A DNA stretch of 64,000 nt, taken from Prevotella sp. P3-122 (GTDB taxonomy: Bacteria > Bacteroidota > Bacteroidia > Bacteroidales > Bacteroidaceae). The translations under genes and the position numbers were made by a program. Shown in pieces: positions 54,016 through 62,829 of the stretch. Numbering within the stretch: position 1 is the first letter of the stretch; every line of letters starts with the position of its first letter. The stretch is taken from contig NZ_NPJH01000030.1 of NCBI RefSeq assembly GCF_002251365.1, positions 112,622 to 176,621 of the forward strand. Direction: 5' to 3'. Under the pieces are notes generated by a model. The model did not search any database, was not told where the DNA came from, and saw only the letters and a program-made list of their open reading frames with translations.

Positions 54016-54063
54016 TCGTTATCTTGTTTCTATGACAAAGTTAATAAAAAAACTCGATAACGA
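54016..54063 (-). promoter_or_regulatory. clpP promoter with flanking 8-bp inverted repeat
   Basis: The -7 box TAACTTTG (54036-54043, minus strand) lies about 95 nt before the clpP ATG. The inverted repeat TCGTTATC (54016-54023) / GATAACGA (54056-54063) spans it with a 32-nt spacer. This could be an operator; it is not the CIRCE sequence. Confidence 0.5.
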
Positions 54064-54248
54064 TAAGAATTATGAGTTTTTTTTTGAAAAAAAGTTTTTC
54101 TGGCGGATTCCTTGACATGGCTAAGCACATATGTAATGTTTGAAGATTTCAGAGATAATATATGTTGCGCATATATTCTGCCATTCATCTGCAGCACTGG
54201 TCGCCAGCTGAAAGGGAAAGCAAAGCACACCAAGCTGAACCAAGTGTC

Positions 54249-54510
54249 TGGAAAACATGGGAAAGGGATTTCAAAATGAAGACACCTTTTCCAAGCGAAT
54301 TTGAGGGAGGGTCAATGCAAAGCTTTGCGTTGGCAGATGCAATGCTTTGCGTGGGCGATTGCAAAGCTTTGCGTTGGCAGATGCAATGCTTTGCGTTGGC
54401 AGATGCAAAGCTTTGCGTCTGAGATGGGCAAGACTGGCACAGAAATCGTCAGTCCTATTCTGGATAAGAGAAAAGGGAGGGTAGACTCACCATACGGGGC
54501 ACTGTTGCCC
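54249..54510 (+). repeat. GCAAAGCTTTGC 22-bp-period repeat element, family 2, copy 2 (inverted)
   Basis: Units start at 54317, 54339, 54361, 54383 and 54405, exactly 22 bp apart. They alternate GCAAAGCTTTGC with the one-base variant GCAATGCTTTGC. About 70 bp on one side and 95 bp on the other align with copy 1 (38413-38687) after reverse complementing. The copies differ by scattered substitutions and short indels, so they are old. Confidence 0.92.
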
Positions 54511-54572
54511 CAAGGTAATTTCTGTTGGGCCAGTGTCTGCTCAAAACAAAACAAGTCTGCATGCGGGGAGGA

Positions 54573-54606
54573 CAAAAAAAAGATGTCTGGCCGTAACCAG
54601 ACATCT
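54573..54606 (-). terminator. Intrinsic terminator of tig
   Basis: A 10-bp perfect stem (54581-54590 with 54597-54606) is followed on the minus strand by eight T (complement of 54573-54580). Confidence 0.93.
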
Positions 54607-54659
54607 CTGATGAAGGGATTAGTTATTGGTTGTTATAGAGTTTCAACCCAAGCAGGCCA

Positions 54660-56024
54660 TTAAGCCTCCTTCTTTGACATCATAGCGTTGAAGTCGTCGA
54701 GAGAGATAGACTTCTCGTTGAGCTTCACAACGCTCTTCAGAGCTGCTACGAGCTTGATGTCGAGAGCACGGTCTACGCAACCCTGCACGTTCTCCTGCTT
54801 CTTGAGGATTTCCTTGGCGTAGTTCTCGACGTACTCATCTGGCACATTGTTCATACCATACTGTGCGAACTGTATGCGTGCGGTCTCCTTTGCGGCCTGA
54901 AGCACGTCATCCTGCTCAAGCTTGATGCCGGCAGCCTCTACGAGCTGGTTCTTGATAAGGCTCCAGGCAAGTTCCTTGATGCTGGCAGCATAGTTCTTCT
55001 CTACGAACTCCTCGCCCTTGTCCTCGTTGTTCTTGAGCATGATACGCTTCAGAAGGGCGTCGGGGAAGGTAAGCTCGCCGACCTTGTTCTCAACGTAGGC
55101 ACGCACATCGAGCAGGAACTTGTAGTCTGCATCAACGGTAAGCTGTGCTGCAAGGCCGTCAGCAATCTTGTTGCGGAACTCCTCCTCGCTGCTTACTGCG
55201 CCCTCACCGAATACGCTGTCGAAGAGCTGCTGGTCTACTGCAGCCTTCTGGTAACGGCTGATTTCGGTTATCTGATAGCTGAAGTCGCCTGTATGGTTAG
55301 CAACATCCTCCTTGCCAATCTTCAGGAAAGAAGACAGCTCTACATCGCTCTCGGGATAAGCCTTGCGAGGATTGAAGGTGATGATGTCACCAAGCTTGGC
55401 ACCATCGAAAAGTTTCTTCTGCTCGTCAACCTTGATGTAGTTTGGCATCAGGACGGCAGACTCGACAACAAGACCACCCTCCTTAGTATTGCCATTCTCG
55501 TCAAGCTCACGAAGGTCGCCCTTTAGCATGTCGTTGTCCTGATACTCCTCAGCCTTCTCGTAGCTGCCGGAGCGTGATGCGAACATGTCTACCTGACGGT
55601 CGATGAGGGCATCGTCAACAGTAATGTTGTAATAGTCTACGGCATCATCAGCACCCAGCTGAGCGTTGAATTCCGGTGCAACGGCGATGTCGAACACGAA
55701 TGTATATGGAGCTTCCTTGTCAAGATCGACAGGTTCCTGTCCCTCGTTGGCCAGAGGCTCGCCGAGCATATGGATATTATTGTCTGTGATGTACTTCTGC
55801 AACTGCTCGCCAAGGACGCGGTTGATAACGTCTACCTTTACGGATGGGCCAAACTGGCGCTTTATCATTCCCATAGGAGCCTGTCCCGGACGGAAACCGG
55901 GAATGTTTGCCTTCTTGCGGTAATCCTTGAGGGTTTTCTCAACCTCCTGCGTGTAGTCAGCTTCCTCGATTGTCAATGTCAGCTTGCCATTAACCTTATC
56001 GGGGTTCTCAAATAAAATATTCAT
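54660..56024 (-). CDS. tig: Trigger factor (ribosome-associated chaperone)
   Basis: This 454-aa chaperone binds nascent chains at the ribosome exit tunnel. The N-terminal ribosome-binding domain (about 1-115) has the signature loop region NIPGFRPGQAPMGMIKRQFG, here near 40-59, variant of GFRxGKxP. A middle segment (about 150-255) takes the place of the FKBP domain and is divergent, as usual in this phylum. The C-terminal helical chaperone part runs 260-440. Its own promoter (-7 at 56076-56083) and terminator make it separate from clpPX. Confidence 0.92.
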   Translation of the reverse strand: MNILFENPDKVNGKLTLTIEEADYTQEVEKTLKDYRKKANIPGFRPGQAPMGMIKRQFGPSVKVDVINRVLGEQLQKYITDNNIHMLGEPLANEGQEPVDLDKEAPYTFVFDIAVAPEFNAQLGADDAVDYYNITVDDALIDRQVDMFASRSGSYEKAEEYQDNDMLKGDLRELDENGNTKEGGLVVESAVLMPNYIKVDEQKKLFDGAKLGDIITFNPRKAYPESDVELSSFLKIGKEDVANHTGDFSYQITEISRYQKAAVDQQLFDSVFGEGAVSSEEEFRNKIADGLAAQLTVDADYKFLLDVRAYVENKVGELTFPDALLKRIMLKNNEDKGEEFVEKNYAASIKELAWSLIKNQLVEAAGIKLEQDDVLQAAKETARIQFAQYGMNNVPDEYVENYAKEILKKQENVQGCVDRALDIKLVAALKSVVKLNEKSISLDDFNAMMSKKEA

Positions 56025-56075
56025 CTTTTGTTTCTTAATTTATTATTATTTTTCTGTATTTCTCCAAATGAGTTG

Positions 56076-56083
56076 CAAAATTA
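56076..56083 (-). promoter_or_regulatory. -7 promoter element TAATTTTG of tig
   Basis: Consensus match on the minus strand, 51 nt before the tig ATG. Confidence 0.55.
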
Positions 56084-56155
56084 CTCAATATTATTGGTTC
56101 CACCTAATATATATGTGAAAAATTTGATTTTTTAACCGTTTTCACCCTTTGGCCT

Positions 56156-56983
56156 TCACATATTCTCAGCTGTCTCCCTTGCGCGCTTTTGCTCGTCGAT
56201 GAGCTGGAAATCCTTTTTCCTCAGCACGAACGACGTTCCAAGATACTTCTCTTTTACTATCTGATTCTCGGCCAGCTGCTCAGGATTGCCCTGGAACAGT
56301 ATCTTTCCCTCGAAGAGCAGGTAGGCACGGTCAGTGATGGTGAGGGTCTCCTGCACGTTGTGGTCGGTTATCAATATGCCGATGTTGCGGTACTTGAGCC
56401 GCCATACAATATGCTGGATATCCTCTACAGCAATAGGGTCAACACCAGCGAAAGGCTCGTCGAGCATTATGAACTTCGGGTCTATGGCCAGGCAACGCGC
56501 AATCTCTGTACGGCGGCGCTCGCCACCAGAGAGCTGGTCACCCTTGTTCTTGCGAACCTTGTTCAGACGGAACTCGGCAAGCAGGCTCTCAAGCCGCTCC
56601 TGGCGCTGCTCCTTGTTGAGGTCGGTCATTTCAAGTACAGACATGACATTGTCCTCTACAGTCATCTTGCGGAACACGCTCGCCTCCTGAGGCAAATAGC
56701 CAATACCGGCACGGGCACGCTTGTACACGGGGTAATCGGTTATTTCCTGGTCGTTGATGAACACATGTCCCTCATTCGGAACGACAAGTCCCGTCGTCAT
56801 GTAGAAAGATGTTGTCTTACCCGCTCCGTTAGGACCGAGAAGACCTACTATCTCTCCTTGGCGGACGTTGAAGGACACCTGATTGGCAACAGTACGCTTG
56901 CCGTAGCGTTTTACTAAGCCCTCGGCACGGAGTGCCATAACGGGATGGGAAGATGTAGATGAAATATTGCTCGTTTCGTCCAT
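56156..56983 (-). CDS. lptB: LPS export ABC transporter ATP-binding protein LptB
   Basis: This 275-aa ATPase powers LPS extraction from the inner membrane with LptFG. Walker A is [15 protein letters not shown] (about 48-62), the Q-loop [19 protein letters not shown] (about 93-111) is typical of LptB, the signature is [14 protein letters not shown] (about 148) and Walker [14 protein letters not shown] (about 168). A C-terminal extension of ~30 residues ([20 protein letters not shown]) exceeds E. coli LptB. An alternative start at MALRAEGL is 15 codons in. lptFG are not in this window. Confidence 0.93.
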   Translation of the reverse strand: MDETSNISSTSSHPVMALRAEGLVKRYGKRTVANQVSFNVRQGEIVGLLGPNGAGKTTSFYMTTGLVVPNEGHVFINDQEITDYPVYKRARAGIGYLPQEASVFRKMTVEDNVMSVLEMTDLNKEQRQERLESLLAEFRLNKVRKNKGDQLSGGERRRTEIARCLAIDPKFIMLDEPFAGVDPIAVEDIQHIVWRLKYRNIGILITDHNVQETLTITDRAYLLFEGKILFQGNPEQLAENQIVKEKYLGTSFVLRKKDFQLIDEQKRARETAENM

Positions 56984-57012
56984 TTACTGTGATGGTTTGC
57001 TGATTGATGCGG

Positions 57013-57020
57013 CAAAATTA
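57013..57020 (-). promoter_or_regulatory. -7 promoter element TAATTTTG of lptB
   Basis: Consensus match on the minus strand, 29 nt before the lptB ATG. It is divergent from the mlaEF promoter. Confidence 0.55.
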
Positions 57021-57094
57021 GCAAAAATGTCTCTAATAACGTTGACAAAAGCAAAAACTCTTACTATTATTGCAGTTTTTTAAATGATTTTGGT

Positions 57095-57102
57095 TACTTT
57101 TG
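57095..57102 (+). promoter_or_regulatory. -7 promoter element TACTTTTG of mlaEF
   Basis: Consensus match 23 nt before the mlaE ATG. TTG at 57070-57072 gives a plausible -33 at 22 nt. Confidence 0.6.
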
Positions 57103-57125
57103 CAGTCGACTAATATCAAAACAGT

Positions 57126-57872
57126 ATGTTCATATACAAATCGCTGGTAACATTCGGACGCTATTTCATGCTGATGGGTAGAACTTTCAGTATCCCTGAG
57201 CGTATGAGGATGTTCATGAAAAGATATATCAAGGAGATGTCGCAGCTGGGTGTTGACTCAATACTCATCGTACTGCTCATCTCGTTCTTCATCGGTGCAG
57301 TAATATGCATACAGATGAAAATCAACATCCAGAGCCCATGGATGCCAAGATGGGTATCGGGATATACCACCAGGGAGATTATGCTGCTGGAGTTCTCAAG
57401 CTCAATAATGTGTCTGATATTGTCGGGAAAGGTCGGCTCGAACATAGCCTCAGAGCTGGGAACGATGAGGGTAACACAACAGATTGACGCTTTGGAGATT
57501 ATGGGCGTCAACTCTGCCAACTACCTCATTCTGCCGAAAATACTGGGACTGATGACCATCATGCCGTTCCTCGTAATATTCTCCTCGGCAACAGGTATTT
57601 TGGGCGCATACGGCACGGCATATATAGGCCACATACTTACTCCCGAAGACCTGACGCTCGGACTGCAGCACTCTTTCAACCCATGGTTTATGTACATGAG
57701 TATCATCAAGAGCCTCTTCTTCGCATTCATCATCTCAAGCGTGTCGTCGTTCTACGGCTATTCCGTAGAGGGCGGTTCCGTGGAAGTCGGCAAGGCATCT
57801 ACTGATGCCGTGGTGTGCTCAAGCGTACTGATTCTATTCTCTGATGTCTTCCTAACACAGATATTGTCATGA
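57126..57872 (+). CDS. mlaE: MlaE family phospholipid-transport ABC permease
   Basis: This 248-aa inner-membrane permease moves phospholipids between the membranes. Five to six hydrophobic helices are visible. The family core includes YTTREIMLLEFSSSIMCLIL (about 80-99), GSNIASELGTMRVTQQIDAL (about 104-123) and EIMGVNSANYLILPKILGL (about 124-142). Its stop overlaps the mlaF start by four bases (ATGA). The substrate-binding MCE protein (MlaD) is not adjacent, unlike in Proteobacteria. Confidence 0.93.
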   Translation: MFIYKSLVTFGRYFMLMGRTFSIPERMRMFMKRYIKEMSQLGVDSILIVLLISFFIGAVICIQMKINIQSPWMPRWVSGYTTREIMLLEFSSSIMCLILSGKVGSNIASELGTMRVTQQIDALEIMGVNSANYLILPKILGLMTIMPFLVIFSSATGILGAYGTAYIGHILTPEDLTLGLQHSFNPWFMYMSIIKSLFFAFIISSVSSFYGYSVEGGSVEVGKASTDAVVCSSVLILFSDVFLTQILS

Positions 57873-58642
57873 TTGAAGTCAGAAATCTATATAAGTCGTT
57901 TGGCGACAAAGAGGTCCTCAAGAACATAAACTTCCAGTTTGAGGACGGTAAGACTAACCTAATAATAGGACAAAGCGGCTCGGGCAAAACCGTGCTGATG
58001 AAAAATCTCGTCGGGCTACTTGACCCTACCGCAGGAGAAGTACTCTACGACGGACGCGACTTCGTGAAGATGAACAAGAAGGAGAAGGTGGCCATGAGAC
58101 GCGAGATGGGAATGATATTCCAGAGTGCGGCTCTCTTCGACTCGCTGTCTGTTCTGGAAAACGTAATGTTCCCGCTCGACATGTTCTCTAACATGAACTA
58201 CAGGGAAAAGGTGAAAAGAGCACAGGAATGTCTTGCAAGGGTGAACCTCGTAGATGCCGACCACAAATTCCCAGGCGAGATATCCGGCGGCATGCAGAAG
58301 CGTGTGGCAATAGCAAGGGCCATTGTGCTAAATCCGAAATATCTGTTCTGTGACGAGCCAAACTCCGGACTCGATCCAAAGACCTCGCTTGTCATAGACG
58401 AGCTGCTGAGCAGTATCACAAAAGAGTATGACATCACAACCATCATCAATACTCACGACATGAACTCTGTTATGGGAATAGGAGAGAACATCCTCTTCAT
58501 CTACAAGGGTTGCAATGAATGGCACGGCACAAAGGACGACGTGATGGGGTCGACTAACGAGAAACTCAACGACCTGGTATTCGCCTCAGAGCTGTTCAAG
58601 AAGGTGAAAGCCGTAGAAAACAGGGAGGCATCAAACGAGTAA
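57869..58642 (+). CDS. mlaF: MlaF family ABC transporter ATP-binding protein
   Basis: This 257-aa ATPase drives MlaE. Walker A is IIGQSGSGKTVLMKNLVG (about 31-48), the signature is ISGGMQKRVAIARAI (about 134-148), with Met after GG as in the Mla group, and Walker B is YLFCDEPNSGLDP (about 155-167). The H-loop His is in NTHDMNSV. It is translated with mlaE through an overlap. A 9-bp minisatellite and a terminator follow. Confidence 0.94.
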   Translation: MIEVRNLYKSFGDKEVLKNINFQFEDGKTNLIIGQSGSGKTVLMKNLVGLLDPTAGEVLYDGRDFVKMNKKEKVAMRREMGMIFQSAALFDSLSVLENVMFPLDMFSNMNYREKVKRAQECLARVNLVDADHKFPGEISGGMQKRVAIARAIVLNPKYLFCDEPNSGLDPKTSLVIDELLSSITKEYDITTIINTHDMNSVMGIGENILFIYKGCNEWHGTKDDVMGSTNEKLNDLVFASELFKKVKAVENREASNE

Positions 58643-58650
58643 TAAGCCCC

Positions 58651-58749
58651 CTATCTTCTCTATCACATCTATCTTCTCTACCCCATCTATCTGCTCTATC
58701 TCATCTATCTCCTCTATCTCATCTATCTTCTCTATCTTCTCTATCTCAT
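58651..58749. repeat. Minisatellite of eleven 9-bp units CTATCTNNT after mlaF
   Basis: Eleven uninterrupted 9-bp units of the pattern CTATCTNNT (two imperfect) form a pyrimidine-only-biased tract of 99 bp just after the mlaF stop. Such a tract can change in copy number and could form triplex or slipped DNA. It is in a 3' untranslated position. Confidence 0.9.
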
Positions 58750-58761
58750 CTATTATTCAAC

Positions 58762-58802
58762 AATATACAGGCCAGCACCATCAAAGCGCTGGCCTGTATA
58801 TT
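58762..58802. terminator. Bidirectional terminator between mlaF and the lipoprotein gene
   Basis: A perfect 15-bp stem AATATACAGGCCAGC (58762-58776) with its complement (58788-58802) separates two convergent genes. Confidence 0.88.
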
Positions 58803-58807
58803 TAGAA

Positions 58808-59203
58808 TTATTTCATATACCATACATTATCCCGCTCCACCATCGGAACAACCACTTCCTCGTTCGTACTGTCCCCATAAGCCAAAGAAAGGAAGGCTTC
58901 AGCAACATGGCAAGCCGTATCAGCCACTACGCGGACTACGCTGACCCGAAGGATGCCGCCATGAATATCCTTCTGTTGCCCAGCAAACATCTTGGCATTA
59001 GTGACAAGCTGCTCGCGATAGGAAGCAGGTATGCTGTCGGGCTGATAATAGCCATCGACAAACATCTCATATTTGCCATCTACAAGGTAGTCGTAATATA
59101 GCTTCGCTGCCTTGCCGGCAACTTCATCTGGTTTTGGTTCGCTACCACATGCCACTACAAGGAGCAGCAACGCAGAGAATATTACTGCCAACAGACACCG
59201 CAT
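58808..59203 (-). CDS. Small lipoprotein, DUF4878/NTF2-like
   Basis: This 131-aa product has a signal with lipobox LVVAC (Cys about 19) and a ~100-residue domain with AAKLYYDYLVDGKYEMFVDG, IPASYREQLVTNAKMFAGQQ and VPMVERDNVWYMK. That pattern (helix pair followed by a curved sheet ending in W-Y) fits the DUF4878/NTF2-like group. Function unknown. It starts 1 nt after the der stop and is likely cotranscribed with der. Confidence 0.75.
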   Translation of the reverse strand: MRCLLAVIFSALLLLVVACGSEPKPDEVAGKAAKLYYDYLVDGKYEMFVDGYYQPDSIPASYREQLVTNAKMFAGQQKDIHGGILRVSVVRVVADTACHVAEAFLSLAYGDSTNEEVVVPMVERDNVWYMK

Positions 59204-59204
59204 A

Positions 59205-60518
59205 CTACTTCTGACGGATGAAGATGTTTATCGGACAACCATGGAGAGACCAGTTCTCGCGTATCTTGTTCTCAAGGAAACGCTTGTAAGGCTCCTTGAC
59301 ATACTGGGGTAAATTTGCGTAGAACACGAACGATGGTATCTGAGTGTTGGGAAGCTGAGACACATACTTTATCTTGATATACTTACCCTTCACTGATGGT
59401 GGTGGATAAGCCTCGATGAGCGGCAACAGCACCTCGTTGAGCTTGGACGTTCCAATGCGTGCCATGCGGTTGGCATATACCTGCTGAGCCAATTCCAACA
59501 CCTTGAAGATACGCTGTTTGGTCAGGGCTGAGGCAAAGATAATCGGGAAGTCCACAAAGGGAGCCATGCGGCTGCGGATGGCATTCTCGAAGGTGCTTAT
59601 CACGGCCTGCGTCTTATCCTCTACCAGATCCCACTTGTTGACTACTACAACAAGCGACTTGTTGTTCTTCTGTATAAGCTGGAAAATGTTCATATCCTGA
59701 GCCTCGATACCACGGGTGGCATCAATCATGAGTATGCACACATCGCTGTTCTCTATGGCACGGATGGAACGCATGACGCTATAGAACTCCAAGTCCTCAG
59801 TCACCTTGTTCTTGCGTCGGATACCAGCTGTATCAACAAGGTAGAAGTCGAAACCGAACTTATTGAAACGGGTATAGATGGAGTCGCGGGTGGTTCCGGC
59901 AATCTCGGTCACGATATTGCGTTCCTCACCGATAAAGGCATTGATGATGCTGCTCTTGCCTGCATTCGGACGCCCTACTACGGCAAAGCGGGGAATATCG
60001 TCCTCTGTCACGTCTTCGCTGTTCTCAGGCAACCGAGATACGAGAAGATCCAGCAAGTCGCCAGTACCACCACCTGTGGCGGCACTAATACACTGTGGGT
60101 CACCAAGGCCCAACTTGTAGAACTCTGCAGCCTCGTAGGCATTGCCTGGATTGTCAACCTTGTTGGCTACAAGTATCACAGGCAACTTGGCACGGCGGAG
60201 TATCAGGGCGACATCCTCGTCCCAGTCTGTCACGCCGGTATCATTGTCTACAAGAAACAATACCAAATCGGCCTCCTCCGTTGCTACGAGCACTTGCTGA
60301 CGGATGGCATCCTCAAAGATATCATCTGATTTTACTACCCAGCCACCGGTATCGACGACCGAGAACTCACGGCCATTCCATACACACTTGCCATACTGAC
60401 GGTCACGCGTCGTGCCGGCAGTATCACTGACAATGGCTCTACGCGACTGGGTGAGCCTGTTGAAAAGTGTGGACTTACCCACATTGGGGCGTCCGACAAT
60501 AGCTACTAAATTTGCCAT
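59205..60518 (-). CDS. der: Ribosome biogenesis GTPase Der (EngA)
   Basis: This 437-aa protein has two consecutive GTPase domains and a KH-like C-terminal domain, and acts in 50S subunit assembly. First G1 is GRPNVGKST (about 9-17) with DTGGWV (G3) and NKVDNP (G4). The second G1 is GRPNAGKSS (about 181-189) with DTAGI and NKWDLVE. The KH-like domain (about 350-437) ends [19 protein letters not shown], read here in part. Lies in the fabH-era-der row. Confidence 0.97.
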   Translation of the reverse strand: MANLVAIVGRPNVGKSTLFNRLTQSRRAIVSDTAGTTRDRQYGKCVWNGREFSVVDTGGWVVKSDDIFEDAIRQQVLVATEEADLVLFLVDNDTGVTDWDEDVALILRRAKLPVILVANKVDNPGNAYEAAEFYKLGLGDPQCISAATGGGTGDLLDLLVSRLPENSEDVTEDDIPRFAVVGRPNAGKSSIINAFIGEERNIVTEIAGTTRDSIYTRFNKFGFDFYLVDTAGIRRKNKVTEDLEFYSVMRSIRAIENSDVCILMIDATRGIEAQDMNIFQLIQKNNKSLVVVVNKWDLVEDKTQAVISTFENAIRSRMAPFVDFPIIFASALTKQRIFKVLELAQQVYANRMARIGTSKLNEVLLPLIEAYPPPSVKGKYIKIKYVSQLPNTQIPSFVFYANLPQYVKEPYKRFLENKIRENWSLHGCPINIFIRQK

Positions 60519-60654
60519 TTCTGTTTAATTTCTGAAGTTATACATTCTTCGGCCCTCCAACAACGATGTCGGAGAGTAGACCCTCATTCCATTCAGGGTC
60601 TTGATGCTGCACATGCAGCATGGGGTATTGGTAAAGAGCCACAGAAGACAAGCA

Positions 60655-61536
60655 TCATACCGGATTGTACCCGAAGCTGTCAAGCTCTTTTTCTGAATTG
60701 CGCCAGTCCTTGTCCACTTTAACGTACGTCTCAAGAAAGACTTTCTTGTCGAAAAACCTCTCCAATGCCTTGCGGCTCTCCGAGCCCACCTTCTTCAATG
60801 CTACGCCCTGATGCCCAATGATGATACCCTTTTGGGAGTCACGCTCAACGTAGATGATGGCACGGATGTGAATGCTGCTTGCCGACTCCTTGAAACTCTC
60901 TACACGGACCTCAACGGAGTAAGGTATCTCCTTGTCGTAATAGAGCAGTATCTTCTCACGGATAATCTCGCTTACGAAGAAGCGGGCAGGCTTGTCGGTG
61001 AGCTGGTCTTTATCAAAATAAGCCGGCGACTCAGGAAGCAGCTCCTTGATACGCTTGAGAAGCATATCCACACCGAACTTGTTCTTTGCTGAGATAGGGA
61101 GTATCTCGGCAGCAGGAAGAAGAGAGTGCCATTTGGCAACAATGTCACCAAGAGACTTCTGGTCGCTCTGGTCAATCTTGTTGATGAGCAGCAGCACCGG
61201 GATAGACATCTGGCGGACTTTCTCAAGGAAATCAGTGTTCTTCTCCGGATTCTCCACGACATCCGTGACATAGAGAAGCACATCAGCATCTGCAAGTGCG
61301 GACTCCGAGAATGCAAGCATCATCTCCTGCATCTTATAGTTGGGCTTCAGGACGCCTGGAGTGTCGGAGAACACTATCTGCATGTCGTCGGTATTGACAA
61401 TGCCCATTATGCGGTGACGAGTGGTCTGAGCCTTAAAAGTGGCTATGGAGATACGCTCGCCAACCAACTGGTTCATCAATGTCGACTTGCCGACATTGGG
61501 ATTTCCTACAATGTTTACAAAACCTGCCTTGTGCAT
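60655..61536 (-). CDS. era: GTPase Era
   Basis: This 293-aa protein is needed for 16S rRNA maturation and 30S assembly. G1 is [10 protein letters not shown] (about 12-21), G3 FSDTPGVL (about 57), G4 LINKIDQ (about 119). The C-terminal KH domain contains AIIYVERDSQKGIIIGHQGV (about 230-250), with the GxxG-type loop IGHQG. Length is normal. Between era and der lie 136 bases with a short palindrome ATGCTGC-ACAT-GCAGCAT near 60604. Confidence 0.97.
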   Translation of the reverse strand: MHKAGFVNIVGNPNVGKSTLMNQLVGERISIATFKAQTTRHRIMGIVNTDDMQIVFSDTPGVLKPNYKMQEMMLAFSESALADADVLLYVTDVVENPEKNTDFLEKVRQMSIPVLLLINKIDQSDQKSLGDIVAKWHSLLPAAEILPISAKNKFGVDMLLKRIKELLPESPAYFDKDQLTDKPARFFVSEIIREKILLYYDKEIPYSVEVRVESFKESASSIHIRAIIYVERDSQKGIIIGHQGVALKKVGSESRKALERFFDKKVFLETYVKVDKDWRNSEKELDSFGYNPV

Positions 61537-61556
61537 GTCTCTATACTTGTTAAGAC

Positions 61557-61595
61557 AAAAAAACGCATCTGCTTATTCGTGAAAATAAGGATGCG
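61557..61595 (-). terminator. Terminator-like hairpin between fabH and era
   Basis: On the minus strand, GCGCATC pairs across a loop with GATGCG, and a second AATAAG/CTTATT pairing lies inside. Seven T follow (complement of 61557-61563). It may attenuate readthrough from fabH into era. Confidence 0.75.
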
Positions 61596-61619
61596 CTTTC
61601 TTGTTATCGTTTATAATCG

Positions 61620-62639
61620 TTATTTCTTTGATGACAACGAGTCACCATCATAAGCCCACTTGTAGTAAGACGCACCATGTACGAAACCGGCACCAAATGC
61701 CGTGAAGATGACATTGTCACCCTTCTTGAGCTTCGACTCTACATCCCACAACGCAAGAGGAATGGTTGCCGCACTGGTATTGCCATAACGCTCGATGTTA
61801 ACAACTACCTTCTCCATCGGAATACCAGCACGCTTGGTAACAGCCTCGATAATTCGCAAGTTGGCCTCGTGAGGTACTACCCACTGAACGTCATCCGCGG
61901 TTAGATTGTTCCTGCGCAAAACCTCCATCACGTCATCGCCCATATTGGTAACAGCGTAACGGAATACTGTTCTGCCCTCCTGATAGAGGTAGTGCAGACG
62001 ATGGTCTACCGTGAAACGGGAAGGAGGACATACGGAACCACCCGCCTTCATGTGAAGGAACGGTAACCCCTTGCCGTCTGTGCGGAAATATGCATTCTGC
62101 ACGCCGACTCCCTCTTCCGTAGTAGCTTCAACAAGTACAGCACCAGCACCATCACCGAACAACACGCAAGTCTGCCTGTCGGTATAATCTACCAACGACG
62201 ACATCTTGTCTGCACCGATAACTATAATCTTCTTATACCTTCCACTCTGAATCATTGATGCTGCAACGTCAAGCGAATAAAGAAATCCACAACATGCAGC
62301 CTCAAAGTCAAAAGCAAAGGCATTCTTCAGTCCGAGCTTGCCTAAAACTATAGACGCAGTAGAGGGAAACTTATAGTCCGGTGTAGTTGTAGTGACAATC
62401 AGCGCATCTATCGAGTCAGGATCAACGCCAGTCTTCTGGATTAGCTGCTTTGCTGCCTTGCGGGCCATGTAGCTGGTACCAAGTCCCTCTTCTGTAAGAA
62501 TGCGGCGTTCCTTGATACCTACACGAGCCGTAATCCACTCATCACTTGTATCAACCATACGCGACAGCTCCTCGTTGTTGAGGATATAGTCTGGCACATA
62601 CCCGCCAATACCAGTGATAATTGCGTTGATATTTCCCAT
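61620..62639 (-). CDS. fabH: Beta-ketoacyl-ACP synthase III (FabH)
   Basis: This 339-aa enzyme starts fatty-acid synthesis by condensing acetyl-CoA (or a branched primer) with malonyl-ACP. The catalytic triad is visible: Cys in DFEAACCGFLYSLDVA (about 117), His in VVPHEANLRII (about 258) and Asn in ERYGNTSAATIPLAL (about 288). It follows rpmF with a one-base overlap (TAATG), the usual rpmF-fabH link in many bacteria. Confidence 0.96.
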   Translation of the reverse strand: MGNINAIITGIGGYVPDYILNNEELSRMVDTSDEWITARVGIKERRILTEEGLGTSYMARKAAKQLIQKTGVDPDSIDALIVTTTTPDYKFPSTASIVLGKLGLKNAFAFDFEAACCGFLYSLDVAASMIQSGRYKKIIVIGADKMSSLVDYTDRQTCVLFGDGAGAVLVEATTEEGVGVQNAYFRTDGKGLPFLHMKAGGSVCPPSRFTVDHRLHYLYQEGRTVFRYAVTNMGDDVMEVLRRNNLTADDVQWVVPHEANLRIIEAVTKRAGIPMEKVVVNIERYGNTSAATIPLALWDVESKLKKGDNVIFTAFGAGFVHGASYYKWAYDGDSLSSKK

Positions 62640-62824
62640 TATTCAGCTGCTTCCTTTACGATAGCCACCTTACCACGATAGTAGCCGCATGTTGGGCATA
62701 CAGTGTGGTAAACATAGTAAGCACCACAATTCGGGCAAACTGCCAATGTAGGGGCAACTGCCTTATCATGAGTTCTTCTCTTCAGTGTACGTGTCTTTGA
62801 TTGTCTTCTTTTAGGATGTGCCAT
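62639..62824 (-). CDS. rpmF: 50S ribosomal protein L32
   Basis: This 61-aa protein of the large subunit has the typical MAHPKRRQSKTRTLKRRTH start. Zinc-ribbon Cys pairs are in CPNCGAYYVYHTVCPTCGYY (about 34-53), so this is the zinc-binding form. It lies 5 nt after yceD and overlaps fabH by one base. Confidence 0.97.
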   Translation of the reverse strand: MAHPKRRQSKTRTLKRRTHDKAVAPTLAVCPNCGAYYVYHTVCPTCGYYRGKVAIVKEAAE

Positions 62825-62829
62825 AATAA

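Larger units (their letters stand above)
53941..54659. other. Gene-free region between clpP and tig
   Basis: This 719-bp region, long for a usually compact tig-clpP junction, holds the clpP promoter, the family-2 repeat copy 2 (54249-54510) and the tig terminator. Repeat-derived ORFs on both strands are not considered genes. Confidence 0.85.

Noticed and set aside
54301..54663. ORFs of about 90-120 codons across the family-2 repeats (here and at 38416-38745), with CKALRWQMQSFA-like repeats
   Set aside because: A 22-bp period is not a multiple of three, so the palindrome is read in all three frames and gives long stop-free runs by itself. Flank indels differ between copies and break the frame, and substitutions are not biased to third positions.
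60525..60734. A 69-codon minus-strand ORF between der and era
   Set aside because: It overlaps the 3' end of era out of frame, and its translation shows no family resemblance.
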